Source of the DNA: Rathayibacter tritici
GTDB taxonomy: Bacteria > Actinomycetota > Actinomycetes > Actinomycetales > Microbacteriaceae
DNA: 64,000 nt
Assembly (NCBI RefSeq): GCF_002932875.1
Contig: NZ_PSWS01000057.1
Coordinates: 1-64,000, forward strand
Direction of reading: 5' to 3'
Shown here: positions 1 through 9,000 of the stretch, piece by piece
Layout: every line of letters starts with the position of its first letter
Position numbering within the stretch: the first letter of the stretch is position 1
The notes under the pieces: generated by a model
Told to the model about the DNA's origin: nothing
The model's input: the letters and a program-made list of their open reading frames with translations, nothing else
Database searches by the model: none
Position numbers and translations under genes: made by a program

Positions 1-1341
1 GGTGAGGAGGCGGCCGACGGGCGGGGCGGTGTCGGGGGTGATGCGGCGGCCACCGACCCAGGTGGCGGCGATGGCGCCGCGGAGGACGCGACCCTCGTAG
101 GCCGAGACGGGGTTCTTGTGCGCGAGGGCGTCGACGTCGACGCGCCACTGCGCCTCCGGATCGAAGGCGACGAGATCGGCGTCCGAACCGGCGTGCAGCA
201 GGCCCTTCTGCCCCAGCCCGGCGAACGCAGCGGTGGCCGTCGACATCCACGCCACGACCTGCTCCAGCGGGATGCCGCGTTCGCGCGCCCCGGTCCACAC
301 CGCGCGGAAGCTCAACTCGAGGCCCGAGATACCGCCCCACGCGACGCCGAAGTCGCCGCCCGCGGCGACCTTCAGCTCGGCTGTGGCGGGGGAATGGTCC
401 GAGGCGATGATGTCGATCGTGCCATCGAGCAGGCCCTTCCAGAGCAGCTCGCGGTTGCGCTCGTCGCGGATCGGCGGGCAGCACTTGTACTGCGTGCCGC
501 CGTCGGGGATCGAGCCCGCGTCGAAGGTGAGGTAGTGCGGGCAGGTCTCGGCGGTGATCCGAAGCCCCTCGGCCTTCGCCTCCCGTAGCAGCGGCAGTGC
601 GTCGGCGGAGGAGAGGTGCAGGATATGCGCTCGGCAGCCGGTCTCGCGGGCCGACTCGATCACGTGCAGGATCGCGCTGCACTCGGAGGCGGGCGGCCGA
701 GAGTCGACGAAGGCGCCGTAGGAGGTGCCGGGCTCGTTCGCGCTGGCCTCCAGCTCGGCCGGGTCCTCCGCATGCACGATCAGCAGTCCGTCGAAGGCGG
801 CGATCTCGCGCATCGCCTCGACCAGCTGCTCGCGGTCGAGGTGCGGGAAGTCGTCCACTCCGCTCGGCGACAGGAAGCATTTGAAGCCGAAGACGCCCGC
901 GTCGTGCAGCTCGCGGAGGGTGCCGAGAGTGGCGGGGATCACACCGCCCCAGAATCCGACGTCGACCTGCGCCTGCGGTCCCGCGGCCGCGCGCTTCGCC
1001 TCGAGCCCGGCCACCGTGGTGGTCGGCGGGATGGAGTTGAGCGGCATGTCGATGATCGTGGTGACACCTCCGGCGGCGGCGGCGCGGGTGGCGGAGGCGA
1101 ACCCCTCCCACTCCGTGCGGCCCGGCTCATTGACGTGGACGTGCGTGTCGACGACGCCCGGGATGAGCACCTGGCCCTCGGGGAGGACGACCTCTTCCCT
1201 CGTCCGCCACGGGGCGTCCCTCTCGCCGACCGCGACGATCAGACCCTCGGCGATCGCGACGCTGGCGGGGCGCCGGCCGTTCTCGGTCAGCACATTGGAG
1301 GCGCGGATCACGAGGTCGAGGAAGGGAGCGTCGTCGGGCAT
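1..1341 (-). CDS. allB: Allantoinase, C-terminal end cut by window edge
   Basis: Cyclic amidohydrolase that opens allantoin to allantoate in purine breakdown. The frame stays open for 447 codons and leaves the window without a stop; the family is about 450 residues, so almost all is present. Metal ligands are visible in order: DTHVHVNEPG (HxH), the lysine in GFKCFLSPSG that is carbamylated in this family, IVHAEDP, HILHLSS and IIASDHSPA. The ATG at 1341 is preceded by TAGGGT (plus-strand 1348-1353) with exactly six bases between, which suggests a leaderless transcript. The divergent neighbour is xdhC, and xanthine dehydrogenase lies nearby, so this fits urate/allantoin catabolism. A dihydroorotase or hydantoinase is possible but less likely given the context. 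Confidence 0.9.
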   Translation of the reverse strand, partial: MPDDAPFLDLVIRASNVLTENGRRPASVAIAEGLIVAVGERDAPWRTREEVVLPEGQVLIPGVVDTHVHVNEPGRTEWEGFASATRAAAAGGVTTIIDMPLNSIPPTTTVAGLEAKRAAAGPQAQVDVGFWGGVIPATLGTLRELHDAGVFGFKCFLSPSGVDDFPHLDREQLVEAMREIAAFDGLLIVHAEDPAELEASANEPGTSYGAFVDSRPPASECSAILHVIESARETGCRAHILHLSSADALPLLREAKAEGLRITAETCPHYLTFDAGSIPDGGTQYKCCPPIRDERNRELLWKGLLDGTIDIIASDHSPATAELKVAAGGDFGVAWGGISGLELSFRAVWTGARERGIPLEQVVAWMSTATAAFAGLGQKGLLHAGSDADLVAFDPEAQWRVDVDALAHKNPVSAYEGRVLRGAIAATWVGGRRITPDTAPPVGRLLT

Positions 1342-1454
1342 GGATCGACCCTATACTCGGCATGTTTCCTGCGTGTGTGCGCCCGTCGGCGGCTCCGCCC
1401 CTCCGCCCAGCAGCCCCGGCGCCGTCGCCTTCCGACCGAGAAGAGGAGGCCGCC

Positions 1455-2549
1455 GTGCTCGAACTCGCCGCCGCCCTGCTCGAGCGCGTCGAAGCGGACG
1501 GGAGCGTCGCGGTCGTCACCGTCACGCACGTCTTCGGTTCGGCTCCGCGCGCGCTCGGCTCGTCGATGGCGGTCGACGCCCAGGGCTGCGCGATCGGCTC
1601 GATCTCGGGCGGTTGCGTCGAGGCGCAGGCGTACGCGCTGGCTCAGGAAGTGCTCGGCAGCTCGAGCAGCACGGCCGAGCACTTCGGCTTCGACGACGAG
1701 GACGCGTTTGCCGCGGGTCTCTCCTGCGGGGGCCAGCTGCGGGTGTTCGGCCAGGTCGTCGACTCCGGGTCCACCGCGGTGCTCGCCGAGCTGCGCGCCG
1801 CCCGGGCCGGTCGCTCGGCCGCGCTGGCGATCGTCGTCGGCGGCCCCTCCGAGCTGGTCGGCCTCGTCCTCACCGGAGCGACGCGCCTCCAGGATGTCGT
1901 CGGCCCGCACCTGGACGAGGACATGGCTCGGCGCATCCTCGCCGAGCGGGCCGGGCGCCTGGCCTCCGGGCGCTCAGCCACCGTCGAGATCCTGTGTCGT
2001 GACGCGGAACTCGAGATCGCGTACATCGTGCAGGCGGAGCGACCGCGGCTGCTGATCTTCGGTGCGGTCGACTTCTCGGCCGCGCTCTGCTCCGCCGGAG
2101 CGCTGCTCGGCTACCGGGTCACCGTCTGCGACGCGCGGCCCGTGTTCGCCACCGCCGAGCGCTTCGCCGGCGCCGACGAGGTCGTCGTCGCGTGGCCGTC
2201 CGACTACCTCGCCGCGACCGTCGTCGACTCCCGCACCGTGATCGCGGTGCTCACCCACGACGAGAAGTTCGACGTGCCGCTGCTCGAGACCGCGCTGGCC
2301 CTGCCGGTCGCCTATGTCGGCGCGATGGGCTCGCGGCAGACGCACGAGCGGCGGCTGGGGCTGCTGCGCGACGCGGGCGTGACGGAGGAGGCGCTGGCCC
2401 GCCTGCACTCGCCGATCGGGCTGGACATCGGCGCGTCGACCCCGGAGGAGACGGCGGTATCGATCCTGGCGGAGATCCTCGCGGTGCGCACGGGGACGAC
2501 GGGGGAGCCGCTCGCGGGGCGTACGGGGCCGATCCACGCGGGGCGCTGA
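1455..2549 (+). CDS. XdhC/CoxI-family molybdoenzyme maturation factor
   Basis: Chaperone that in known family members carries and sulfurates molybdenum cofactor for insertion into xanthine dehydrogenase. The N-terminal XdhC/CoxI domain has GSAPR (about residues 28-32) and SGGCVE (51-56). The C-terminal Rossmann-type XdhC domain begins near residue 199 (LIFGAVDFSAAL) and contains THDEKFD, YVGAMGSRQTHERR and SPIGLDIGASTPEE. I chose GTG 1455 because AGGAGG lies at 1444-1449; the frame is open further upstream to 1362, but that part looks non-coding. Protein length is 364 aa. The gene lies between allantoinase and the xanthine dehydrogenase genes, which supports its partner assignment. Confidence 0.9.
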   Translation: MLELAAALLERVEADGSVAVVTVTHVFGSAPRALGSSMAVDAQGCAIGSISGGCVEAQAYALAQEVLGSSSSTAEHFGFDDEDAFAAGLSCGGQLRVFGQVVDSGSTAVLAELRAARAGRSAALAIVVGGPSELVGLVLTGATRLQDVVGPHLDEDMARRILAERAGRLASGRSATVEILCRDAELEIAYIVQAERPRLLIFGAVDFSAALCSAGALLGYRVTVCDARPVFATAERFAGADEVVVAWPSDYLAATVVDSRTVIAVLTHDEKFDVPLLETALALPVAYVGAMGSRQTHERRLGLLRDAGVTEEALARLHSPIGLDIGASTPEETAVSILAEILAVRTGTTGEPLAGRTGPIHAGR

Positions 2550-2558
2550 CCGGGGGGC

Positions 2559-2734
2559 GTGCGCTGTGCAGGCCTTCGTGCGCTGTGCAGGCCCTGCTCG
2601 GATGTGCAGGACCTGGCGCGCTGTGCAGGCGTGCGATGTGCAGGCGTCTGTTCGATAAGCAGGGGATGCGGCCGGTTCACCGTCGATTGAGCGGGCAGAC
2701 GGGCAGTCCGCCGCGGATCCCCTGCACATCGCAC
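2559..2734. repeat. Array-like intergenic repeat, copy 1
   Basis: Tandem imperfect 14-mers related to GTGCGATNNGCAGG occur at 2559-2572, 2578-2591, 2599-2610 (shortened), 2616-2629, 2631-2644 and 2650-2663. The last is followed by GGATGC. After a gap of about 57 bases comes one unit in reverse orientation, CCTGCACATCGCAC at 2721-2734, followed by CTCGGTAGCC. The same layout recurs at 16994-17116. No gene is visible in this space. Function is unknown to me; it could form a large stem-loop because the terminal unit is complementary to the unit at 2631-2644. Confidence 0.8.
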
Positions 2735-2805
2735 CTCGGTAGCCGCGTCCCGACCGATCGAGCCCGGGTAACGGCCCAGAAACACCGCCCTGCCATGCTC
2801 GAGCC

Positions 2806-4203
2806 ATGCAGCGCTACGTCCTCACCGGAGCCCACGTCGCGACGGTCGACGAGCACGGCACCGAGCATCCCGCGGGCCACGTCGTCGTCGACGACTCCCG
2901 CATCGTCGCGGTGGGACCCGGCGCTCCGCCCGCGTGGGCCCTCGACGGCCGCGCCCCCACCGGTCTCCCCCCGCAGGAGCCGGTCACGCTCACCAGGGTC
3001 GACGGCCGCGGCCACCTGCTCACCCCCGGGCTCGTCAATACGCACCACCACCTCTACCAGTGGCTCACGCGCGGCTGGGCCCAGGACTCGATCCTGTTCG
3101 ATTGGCTGGTTGCGCTCTACCCCGCCTGGTCCCGGATCGACGCCGATCTCACCCGCTCCGCCGCCCTCGGTGCGATGGGCGTCCTCGCCCGCTCGGGGTG
3201 CAGTACCGTCGCCGACCACCACTACGTCTTCCCGCGCGGCTCCGGCGACATCGTCGGCGGCATCGTGGACGCGGCCGGCACGCTCGGGCTCCGCCTGCAC
3301 GCGACGCGAGGGTCGATGGACCTCGGGCAGTCGCAGGGCGGTCTCCCGCCGGATTTCGCTGTCGAGACCACGGCGGCGGCGATACAGGCGAGCGGAGAGG
3401 CTGTTGAGCGGTACCACGACGCCTCCGACGACGCGATGGTGCGGGTCGCGATCGCGCCGTGTTCGCCGTTCTCCGTGACCGCCGACCTCTTGCGCGAATC
3501 GGCCGTGCTCGCGAGGTAGCTCGGCGTGCGGCTGCACACCCACGGCTCCGAAACCCTCGAGGAGGACGCCTACACGCGGGAGGCGTTCGGCCTCTCGCCC
3601 ACCGACTACCTGGAGTCCCTCGGCTGGCTCGGGGAGGACGTATGGATGGCGCACGGCGTGCACCTCGATTCTGCGGCGATCGCGAAGTTCGCCGCAACGG
3701 GCACCGGAGTGGCGCACTGCCCGTCCTCGAACGGCCGCCTCGCCGCGGGGATCGCGCCGATTCCGCAGCTGCTGGCCGCCGGGGCGCCGGTGGGGCTCGG
3801 CGTCGACGGTGCCGCCTCGAACGAGTCCGGCCAGCTCGGCTCCGAAATCCGCGCCGCCGTGCTGATGAACCGCCTCCGCGCCGGTGCCGACCGGATGAGC
3901 GCCCGGCAGGCCCTCTCGATCGCCACGATGGGCGGCGCGCGGGTGCTCGGCCGGCAGGACGAGATCGGCTCGATCGAGGTGGGCAAGCTCGCCGACCTCG
4001 CGCTGTGGCGGATCGACGGGATCGAGCACGCGGGCAGTGCGGACCCGATCGCGGCGCTGGCGCTCGGGGCGCAGCCGCCAGTGAGCCTCCTCCTGGTGCA
4101 GGGGCGACCGATCGTCCGGGAGGGGCGGCTGGTGAACGCGGACGAGGACGCGATCGCCCGTGAGGTGGCCCGCGCGAGCGCGGAACTCGCGTCGCGGCTC
4201 TGA
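2806..4203 (+). pseudogene. 8-oxoguanine deaminase-like amidohydrolase broken by an in-frame stop
   Basis: Relative of 8-oxoguanine deaminase / TrzA-type amidohydrolases, which deaminate purines or triazines; here the likely product would be urate. Codons 1-237 (2806-3516) and codons 239-465 (3520-4200) lie in the same frame, interrupted only by TAG at 3517-3519. Before the stop are the HxH motif in LVNTHHHLYQ and CSTVADHHYVF; after it are LHTHGSETLEE, MAHGVHLDS and VGLGVDGAASNE, so the metal site is split by the stop. Combined length (about 465 codons) matches the intact family. CATGCT at 2794-2799, six bases before ATG 2806, looks like a leaderless promoter. A GTG at 3526 could restart translation, but that half lacks the first ligands. 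A sequencing error could also explain it. Confidence 0.85.
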
Positions 4204-4249
4204 GCGGCGGGCGGGTACTGCGCCGGATGGCGCCTCGACGACGACGCGC

Positions 4250-7108
4250 TCAGCCGGGCGGCGCCTCCGACTCGACGGTTGCGACCGGTGCCGCGTTCGG
4301 GTGCAGGAGTCGCCAGATACGGTCACGGGAGAGCGGCAGCTCGGTGGGACGGATGCCGATCGCGTCGCGGACGGCGTTCGCGAGCGCGGGAGCGACCGGG
4401 TTGTAGGGCGCCTCGCTCATCGACTTCGCCCCGAACGGGCCGAGCTCGTCGGCGGTGTCGGCGAAGTAGACCTCGGTCTCGGGCACGTCCGCCATCTGCG
4501 GGATGTGGTAGTTGCGGAGGATCGCCGTGGTGACGGTGCCCCCGCCGTCGAGGATCACCTCCTCGTAGAGCGCCGAGCCGATCGCCTGCGCAACCCCGCC
4601 CTCGACCTGCCCGCGGCACTGCGCCGGATTGATCACGAAACCCGCATCGGCCGCCTGCACCGACTGCAGGATCCGCACCTCGCCCGTCGGCTCGTGCACC
4701 GCCACGCGGAAGCCCTGCACGTTGAAGGCGAGCGAGCGCTGCGCTCCGTCTTCGCTGCCGGTCGCGGTGACCGGTCCCCCCGCCGCCCGCACCAGATCCG
4801 CGAAACCGACCCGGGTGCCGTCCGCGGCGAGCAGGCCCTCGTCGTCGGGTTCGAAGGTCTCGTCGTGCCCCGTGAGCCGCTTGGCGAGCGCCTGCAGATC
4901 GGCGAGCAGGCGTGTCGCGGCCGAGTACACGGCCTTGCCCGCCACGACCGTCCCCGCGCTGCCGAATGCGCCGGTGTCGTAGCGGGCCGCGTCCGTGTCG
5001 GACTGGCGGATCCGCACCCGGTCCGCCGAGGCACGGAACGCACTCGCGACCAACTGGGTGTGCACGGTCGTCGTCCCGTTGCCGAACTCCGCCGTGCCGA
5101 CGCCGACACTCAGCACGCCCTCGGCATCGACGGTGACGCTCGCCTCCGAGAAGTGGCCCCGCGGAGGGATGGTGGCGATCATCGCGAGCGCGGTGCCCTG
5201 TCCCGTCCGCCAGCCGGGGCCCGCGGGCATGGGGGAGCCGGCTCCGCTGGCGAGGGCCGCCTCGGTGAGGTCGAGGCACTGGTCGAGCCCGTAGGAGGCG
5301 AAGCCGATGTCGTCGCCCTCGACGTGCGTGACCACCAGCGGCTCGCCCGGGCGCACCGCGTTGATCCGCCGCAGCTCGAACGGGTCGATCCCGAGCTCGC
5401 GCGCCAACTCGTCCATCGCCGACTCGATCCCGAAGATCACCTGCCCGAGCCCGTAGCCGCGGAAGGCGCCCGAGGGCAGGTTGTTGGTGTAGACGGCCTG
5501 CGCGTCGACGCGCTTGTTCGGCGCGCTGTAGACGGCGACCGACTCCGAGGTGCCGTGGAACATCACACCGGGGCCGTGGTTGCCGTAGGCGCCGGTGTCC
5601 GAGAGCACATCGACCGCGAGAGCAGTCAGCCGCCCGTCGCGCCGCGCGCCGAGGGTCACGCCGACGCGCATCGGGTGGCGGCAGGGTGCCATCGTGAATT
5701 CGTCGCTCCGAGTGAACTCGAACTGCACGGGACGGCCGGTGGCGAGCACGGCGAGGGCGACGACGTCCTCGGTCAGGATCTCCTGTTTGCCGCCGAATCC
5801 GCCGCCGACGCGCGCCGTGAAGACCCGGACGGTCGACGGGTCCCGGTCGAACAGCCGAGCGATCTCGTCGCGCACCAGGAAGGGAACCTGCGTCGAGGTC
5901 CGTAGCACCAGTTCCTCGCCCTCGAGCCAGCCGATCGTGCCGTGGGTCTCGAGCGCCGTGTGCGCCACCCGCGAGGTCGAGTAGCGCCCCTCCACGACCA
6001 CGTCCGCCTCCGCCAGACCGCCGGCCAGATCGCCGTATTCGCCGTGCAGCTCGGCGACCACGTTCGCGTCGGGTCGGGCAATGCGCGAGGCGATCGGGTC
6101 CTTCTCCGCGTGCAGGAGCGGAGCGCCGGGCGAGCGCGCCTCCTCCGGGTCGAAGACGGCGGGCAGCACCTCGTAGTCGACCTCGATGGCGCGGCAGGCC
6201 GCCTCCGCCACAGCCACCGACTCCGCGACCACCACGGCCACCCGCTGGCCGCGGAACCGCACGACCGTGTCGAGCATGCGGGTGTCGTCGGGGTCGTCGA
6301 GCCGCGACTCGTGGCGGGCGGTGGAGTAGAGGACGTCCGGCACGTCGGCTGCGGTGAGCACCGCGACGACGCCCGGCAGAGCGCGGGCGGCCGCGGCCTC
6401 GATCGAGCGGATGCGTGCGTGCGCGTGGGGACTCTGCAGCACCTTCAGGTGCAGGAGGCCGGGGACGGCGACGTCGAGGGTGAAGGGCTCCCGGCCCTGC
6501 ACGATCCCTCGCCCGGCCGGTGCGCCGAGCGACCGGCCCACCTGCGACTGCTCGACCGCGGGGCGCCCGGTCCTGCGCACAGGGGTGAGCCCTGCCGGCT
6601 GGGCCGCGTGCCGGCCGGCGCCCGACGCCTGCGGCCGGTCCGACCCCGACGGCTTAGCCGCGTGTGCCCCGTGCTCGGCGATGCACGCTCCGGTCACCGC
6701 CTCGCGGATCGGCCGGTAGCCCGTGCACCGGCAGAGGTTGCCCTTCATCAGCCGGGGCACGTCCTCGGCCCGTGCTCCCTCCAGCGCCGTGGCCGTGACC
6801 ACCATGCCGGCCGTGCAGAAGCCGCACTGGAACGCGCCCGCCTCGACGAACGCCTCCTGCACCGCGCTCGGCTCCTCGAGCGAGCCCAGGCCGGCTGCCG
6901 TGGTCACGTCGCGCCCCTCGACGCGGTGGGCGGGGTAGAGGCAGGAGTGGAACGGCGTCCCGTCGACCAGGACGGAGCAGGCTCCGCAATCGCCGGCGTC
7001 GCAGCCCTTCTTGACCTCGAAGTGCTCGTGGTCGCGGAGGAGGGTCCGCAGCACCTGGCCGGGCCGAGGGGAGGCGTCGATCGGCTCGCCGTTGACGGTG
7101 AACCTCAC
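4250..7108 (-). CDS. Xanthine dehydrogenase, fused 2Fe-2S and molybdopterin subunits
   Basis: Molybdenum hydroxylase converting hypoxanthine/xanthine to urate. Residues 1-150 form the ferredoxin-like and second 2Fe-2S domains with cysteines at 36, 41, 44, 56 and 95, 98, 126, 128 (GCDAGDCGAC, QCGFC, NLCRC). A low-complexity linker of about 40 residues leads to the large molybdopterin domains, with GGGFGGKQE, FRGYGLGQ and GAKSMSEAPYNP, the last holding the expected catalytic glutamate. Length 952 aa equals a small plus a large subunit. The GTG start overlaps the stop of the upstream FAD subunit (GTGA), so the two are translationally coupled. The XdhC gene and a molybdenum-cofactor cluster nearby support the assignment; aldehyde oxidase-type substrates cannot be excluded. 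Confidence 0.92.
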   Translation of the reverse strand: MRFTVNGEPIDASPRPGQVLRTLLRDHEHFEVKKGCDAGDCGACSVLVDGTPFHSCLYPAHRVEGRDVTTAAGLGSLEEPSAVQEAFVEAGAFQCGFCTAGMVVTATALEGARAEDVPRLMKGNLCRCTGYRPIREAVTGACIAEHGAHAAKPSGSDRPQASGAGRHAAQPAGLTPVRRTGRPAVEQSQVGRSLGAPAGRGIVQGREPFTLDVAVPGLLHLKVLQSPHAHARIRSIEAAAARALPGVVAVLTAADVPDVLYSTARHESRLDDPDDTRMLDTVVRFRGQRVAVVVAESVAVAEAACRAIEVDYEVLPAVFDPEEARSPGAPLLHAEKDPIASRIARPDANVVAELHGEYGDLAGGLAEADVVVEGRYSTSRVAHTALETHGTIGWLEGEELVLRTSTQVPFLVRDEIARLFDRDPSTVRVFTARVGGGFGGKQEILTEDVVALAVLATGRPVQFEFTRSDEFTMAPCRHPMRVGVTLGARRDGRLTALAVDVLSDTGAYGNHGPGVMFHGTSESVAVYSAPNKRVDAQAVYTNNLPSGAFRGYGLGQVIFGIESAMDELARELGIDPFELRRINAVRPGEPLVVTHVEGDDIGFASYGLDQCLDLTEAALASGAGSPMPAGPGWRTGQGTALAMIATIPPRGHFSEASVTVDAEGVLSVGVGTAEFGNGTTTVHTQLVASAFRASADRVRIRQSDTDAARYDTGAFGSAGTVVAGKAVYSAATRLLADLQALAKRLTGHDETFEPDDEGLLAADGTRVGFADLVRAAGGPVTATGSEDGAQRSLAFNVQGFRVAVHEPTGEVRILQSVQAADAGFVINPAQCRGQVEGGVAQAIGSALYEEVILDGGGTVTTAILRNYHIPQMADVPETEVYFADTADELGPFGAKSMSEAPYNPVAPALANAVRDAIGIRPTELPLSRDRIWRLLHPNAAPVATVESEAPPG

Positions 7109-7917
7109 GGGGTGCCTCCGCTCAGCTCGGCGCGGATCTCCTCGGCGAGCACACGGACGACGGCGTGCCGCCAGTCGGCGGCGCCGTGCGGGTCGGTGAA
7201 CCAGCTGAGGACGCCGTCGATCGCCGCAGCGAGCTCCTCCGCGTTGGGGGCGGCGGCGAACCGGAGCAGCTCCGGTCGCACGGTCGCCGCGGTGATCGTG
7301 AGGACGAACGCGCCGTCGGTGTCCAGGCGGCCGATCACGACGGCCCCGGAGCGCCCGAGCGGCGAGAGCGCCGTCTTGCGGAACGCGGTCCGCGCCCGCA
7401 GGGAGGACCGCGGGACTTCGATCGAGCGGATGACGTCGTCGCGCGCGAGCGTCGTCGTCATGTTCCCCGTCACCAACTCGGCTACCGGCACGAGCGCGTC
7501 ACTCCCGTCGGCCCGCCAGAGGAGGGCGGAGGCGTCGAGCGCCGCGGCGAGGCTGATCATCGGTCCGGCGGGGAGGGCGTTGGCGATGTTGCCGCCGACG
7601 GTCGCGACGTTCCAGATCTTGAAGGAACCCAGCAGTGCCGTGCAGCACTGGAAGAAGAGCGGATGCGCGGTGTCGCCCGTATCCGGCATCGCGGCGAGTT
7701 CGCTCAGCGTGCAGGTCGCCGCGATCGAGAGTCCGTCGTCCGTGCGGACGATCGGCTCCCACCCGAAGCCCTGCAGGTCGAGGAGCTCGTCGAGGTGGTC
7801 GTGGGGGAGGGAGAAGACCCAGGAGCCGCCTCCGATGACCGCGGATCGAGGCCCGCGGCTCGCCAGCTCGGACCGCTCACGCACCACCCGGACACTCTGA
7901 ATCGTGTTCAGGTCCAT
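7105..7917 (-). CDS. Xanthine dehydrogenase FAD-binding subunit
   Basis: FAD subunit that passes electrons from the iron-sulfur clusters to NAD in xanthine dehydrogenase. FAD-binding motifs are IGGGSWVF (about residues 28-35) and ATVGGNIANALPAGP (105-119), followed by a CO dehydrogenase flavoprotein-like C-terminal domain. I chose ATG 7917 because GGAGG stands about six bases upstream; an earlier in-frame start at 7947 adds ten unconvincing residues. Length 270 aa is slightly short for the family (about 280-300). It is the first gene of a two-gene operon whose stop overlaps the start of the fused catalytic subunit. Confidence 0.9.
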   Translation of the reverse strand: MDLNTIQSVRVVRERSELASRGPRSAVIGGGSWVFSLPHDHLDELLDLQGFGWEPIVRTDDGLSIAATCTLSELAAMPDTGDTAHPLFFQCCTALLGSFKIWNVATVGGNIANALPAGPMISLAAALDASALLWRADGSDALVPVAELVTGNMTTTLARDDVIRSIEVPRSSLRARTAFRKTALSPLGRSGAVVIGRLDTDGAFVLTITAATVRPELLRFAAAPNAEELAAAIDGVLSWFTDPHGAADWRHAVVRVLAEEIRAELSGGTP

Positions 7918-8081
7918 GCCACCCTCCTGTCCTCCGCGCCCCCGCACTGCCGTCCCCTAGTGAACCCCACACCTGTGACACTCGTGTTTCTCCACCTGGT
8001 CCGTCCGGCACTTCCGCGCAGGTCGCGGACCCGACCAGGCTCAGGCTCAGGAGGGCGTGCTGAGCAGGAGCAACCCTTCGG

Positions 8082-8519
8082 TCACCCCACGCTCGCGACC
8101 CACTCCGAGCTGCCGTCGACGAACGACTGCTCCTTCCAGATCGGCACGCTCGCCTTAATGTCGTCCACCAGCGCCGCGCAGGCCGCGAACGCCGCCGCCC
8201 GATGGGCCGAGGCCACCGCGCAGGCGAGCGCGAGGTCGCCGACGACCAGTTCGCCCACCCGGTGCACGGCCGCGATGCGCACGTCGGGCCAGCGTTCCGC
8301 GATGCGCCGGGCGGAGGCGTGCAGCGCGGCGGGCGCGTCCGGGTGCGCCTCGTACGACAGGCGCACTACTCCGCGGCCCTCGTCGTGGTCGCGGACCACG
8401 CCCGCGAAGGTCACGACGGCGCCGTGCGTCGGGGATTCGACGGCGTGCTCGCACTCGTCCACCGTGATCGCCTCGGCCGCGAGGCGCGCGAGGGCGACGG
8501 GATCAGCGGGCATGGTCAC
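8082..8519 (-). CDS. moaE: Molybdopterin synthase catalytic subunit MoaE
   Basis: Large subunit of molybdopterin synthase, which adds two sulfurs from MoaD thiocarboxylate to cyclic pyranopterin monophosphate. Family motifs are GAVVTFAGVVRDHDEG near residue 33, AAVHRVGELVVGD, and the conserved lysine region DIKASVPIWKEQ near the C-terminus. Length is 145 aa from GTG 8519, or 143 aa from ATG 8513; neither has a convincing ribosome site and both starts overlap the mog gene, so coupling is likely. Last gene of the moeA-moaC-mog-moaE run. Confidence 0.93.
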   Translation of the reverse strand: MTMPADPVALARLAAEAITVDECEHAVESPTHGAVVTFAGVVRDHDEGRGVVRLSYEAHPDAPAALHASARRIAERWPDVRIAAVHRVGELVVGDLALACAVASAHRAAAFAACAALVDDIKASVPIWKEQSFVDGSSEWVASVG

Positions 8520-9000
8520 CGCCGCCGAGCTGGTCGAGGAGGTGGCCGATCACCGGGTCGAGCACGTCGATCCCATCGCGGACGCCGCCGGGCGAGCCGG
8601 GAAGATTGACCACGACGGTGCGGCCGCTCACGCCCGCGAGCCCGCGGCTGAGCGCGGCCGTCGGCAGGTGGGCCGCGCCTCGCGCCCGGACCGCTTCCGC
8701 AAGGCCGGGCAGGGAGCGTTCCAGGAGGGGCGCGGTCTGCTCCGGAGTGACGTCGCTCGCAGCGACGCCCGTCCCGCCGGTGGTCACCACCACGTCCACC
8801 CCGCTGCCGATCGCGTCGGCGATCGCCTCGCCCACTGCGTCTCCGTCAGCGACGACGACCACTCGCGACTCCCAGCCCCGGCTCGCGAACCAGGCGTCGA
8901 GCGCCGGCCCCGTCCGGTCCTCGTACACGCCCGAGGCGGCCCGCGTGGAGGCGACGACCGCCACCGCCCGTCGTGCCGCCGCGCTCACTCGCTCGTCCAC
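8503..9000 (-). CDS. mog: Molybdopterin adenylyltransferase, MogA/MoaB family
   Basis: Activates molybdopterin by adenylation before metal insertion by MoeA. The 165-aa protein has the family fold with VVVVADGDAV, the TTGGTGVAASDVTPE motif and NLPGSPGGVRDG near the C-terminus. Its GTG start lies inside the end of moaC and its end overlaps moaE, so all are probably translated together. MogA and MoaB are not separable by eye; the generic symbol is used. Confidence 0.9.
   Translation of the reverse strand: MDERVSAAARRAVAVVASTRAASGVYEDRTGPALDAWFASRGWESRVVVVADGDAVGEAIADAIGSGVDVVVTTGGTGVAASDVTPEQTAPLLERSLPGLAEAVRARGAAHLPTAALSRGLAGVSGRTVVVNLPGSPGGVRDGIDVLDPVIGHLLDQLGGGDHAR

Noticed and set aside
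4160-5905. A 581-codon open frame antisense to xanthine dehydrogenase
   Set aside because: Its sequence is compositionally biased and overlaps a fully conserved enzyme.
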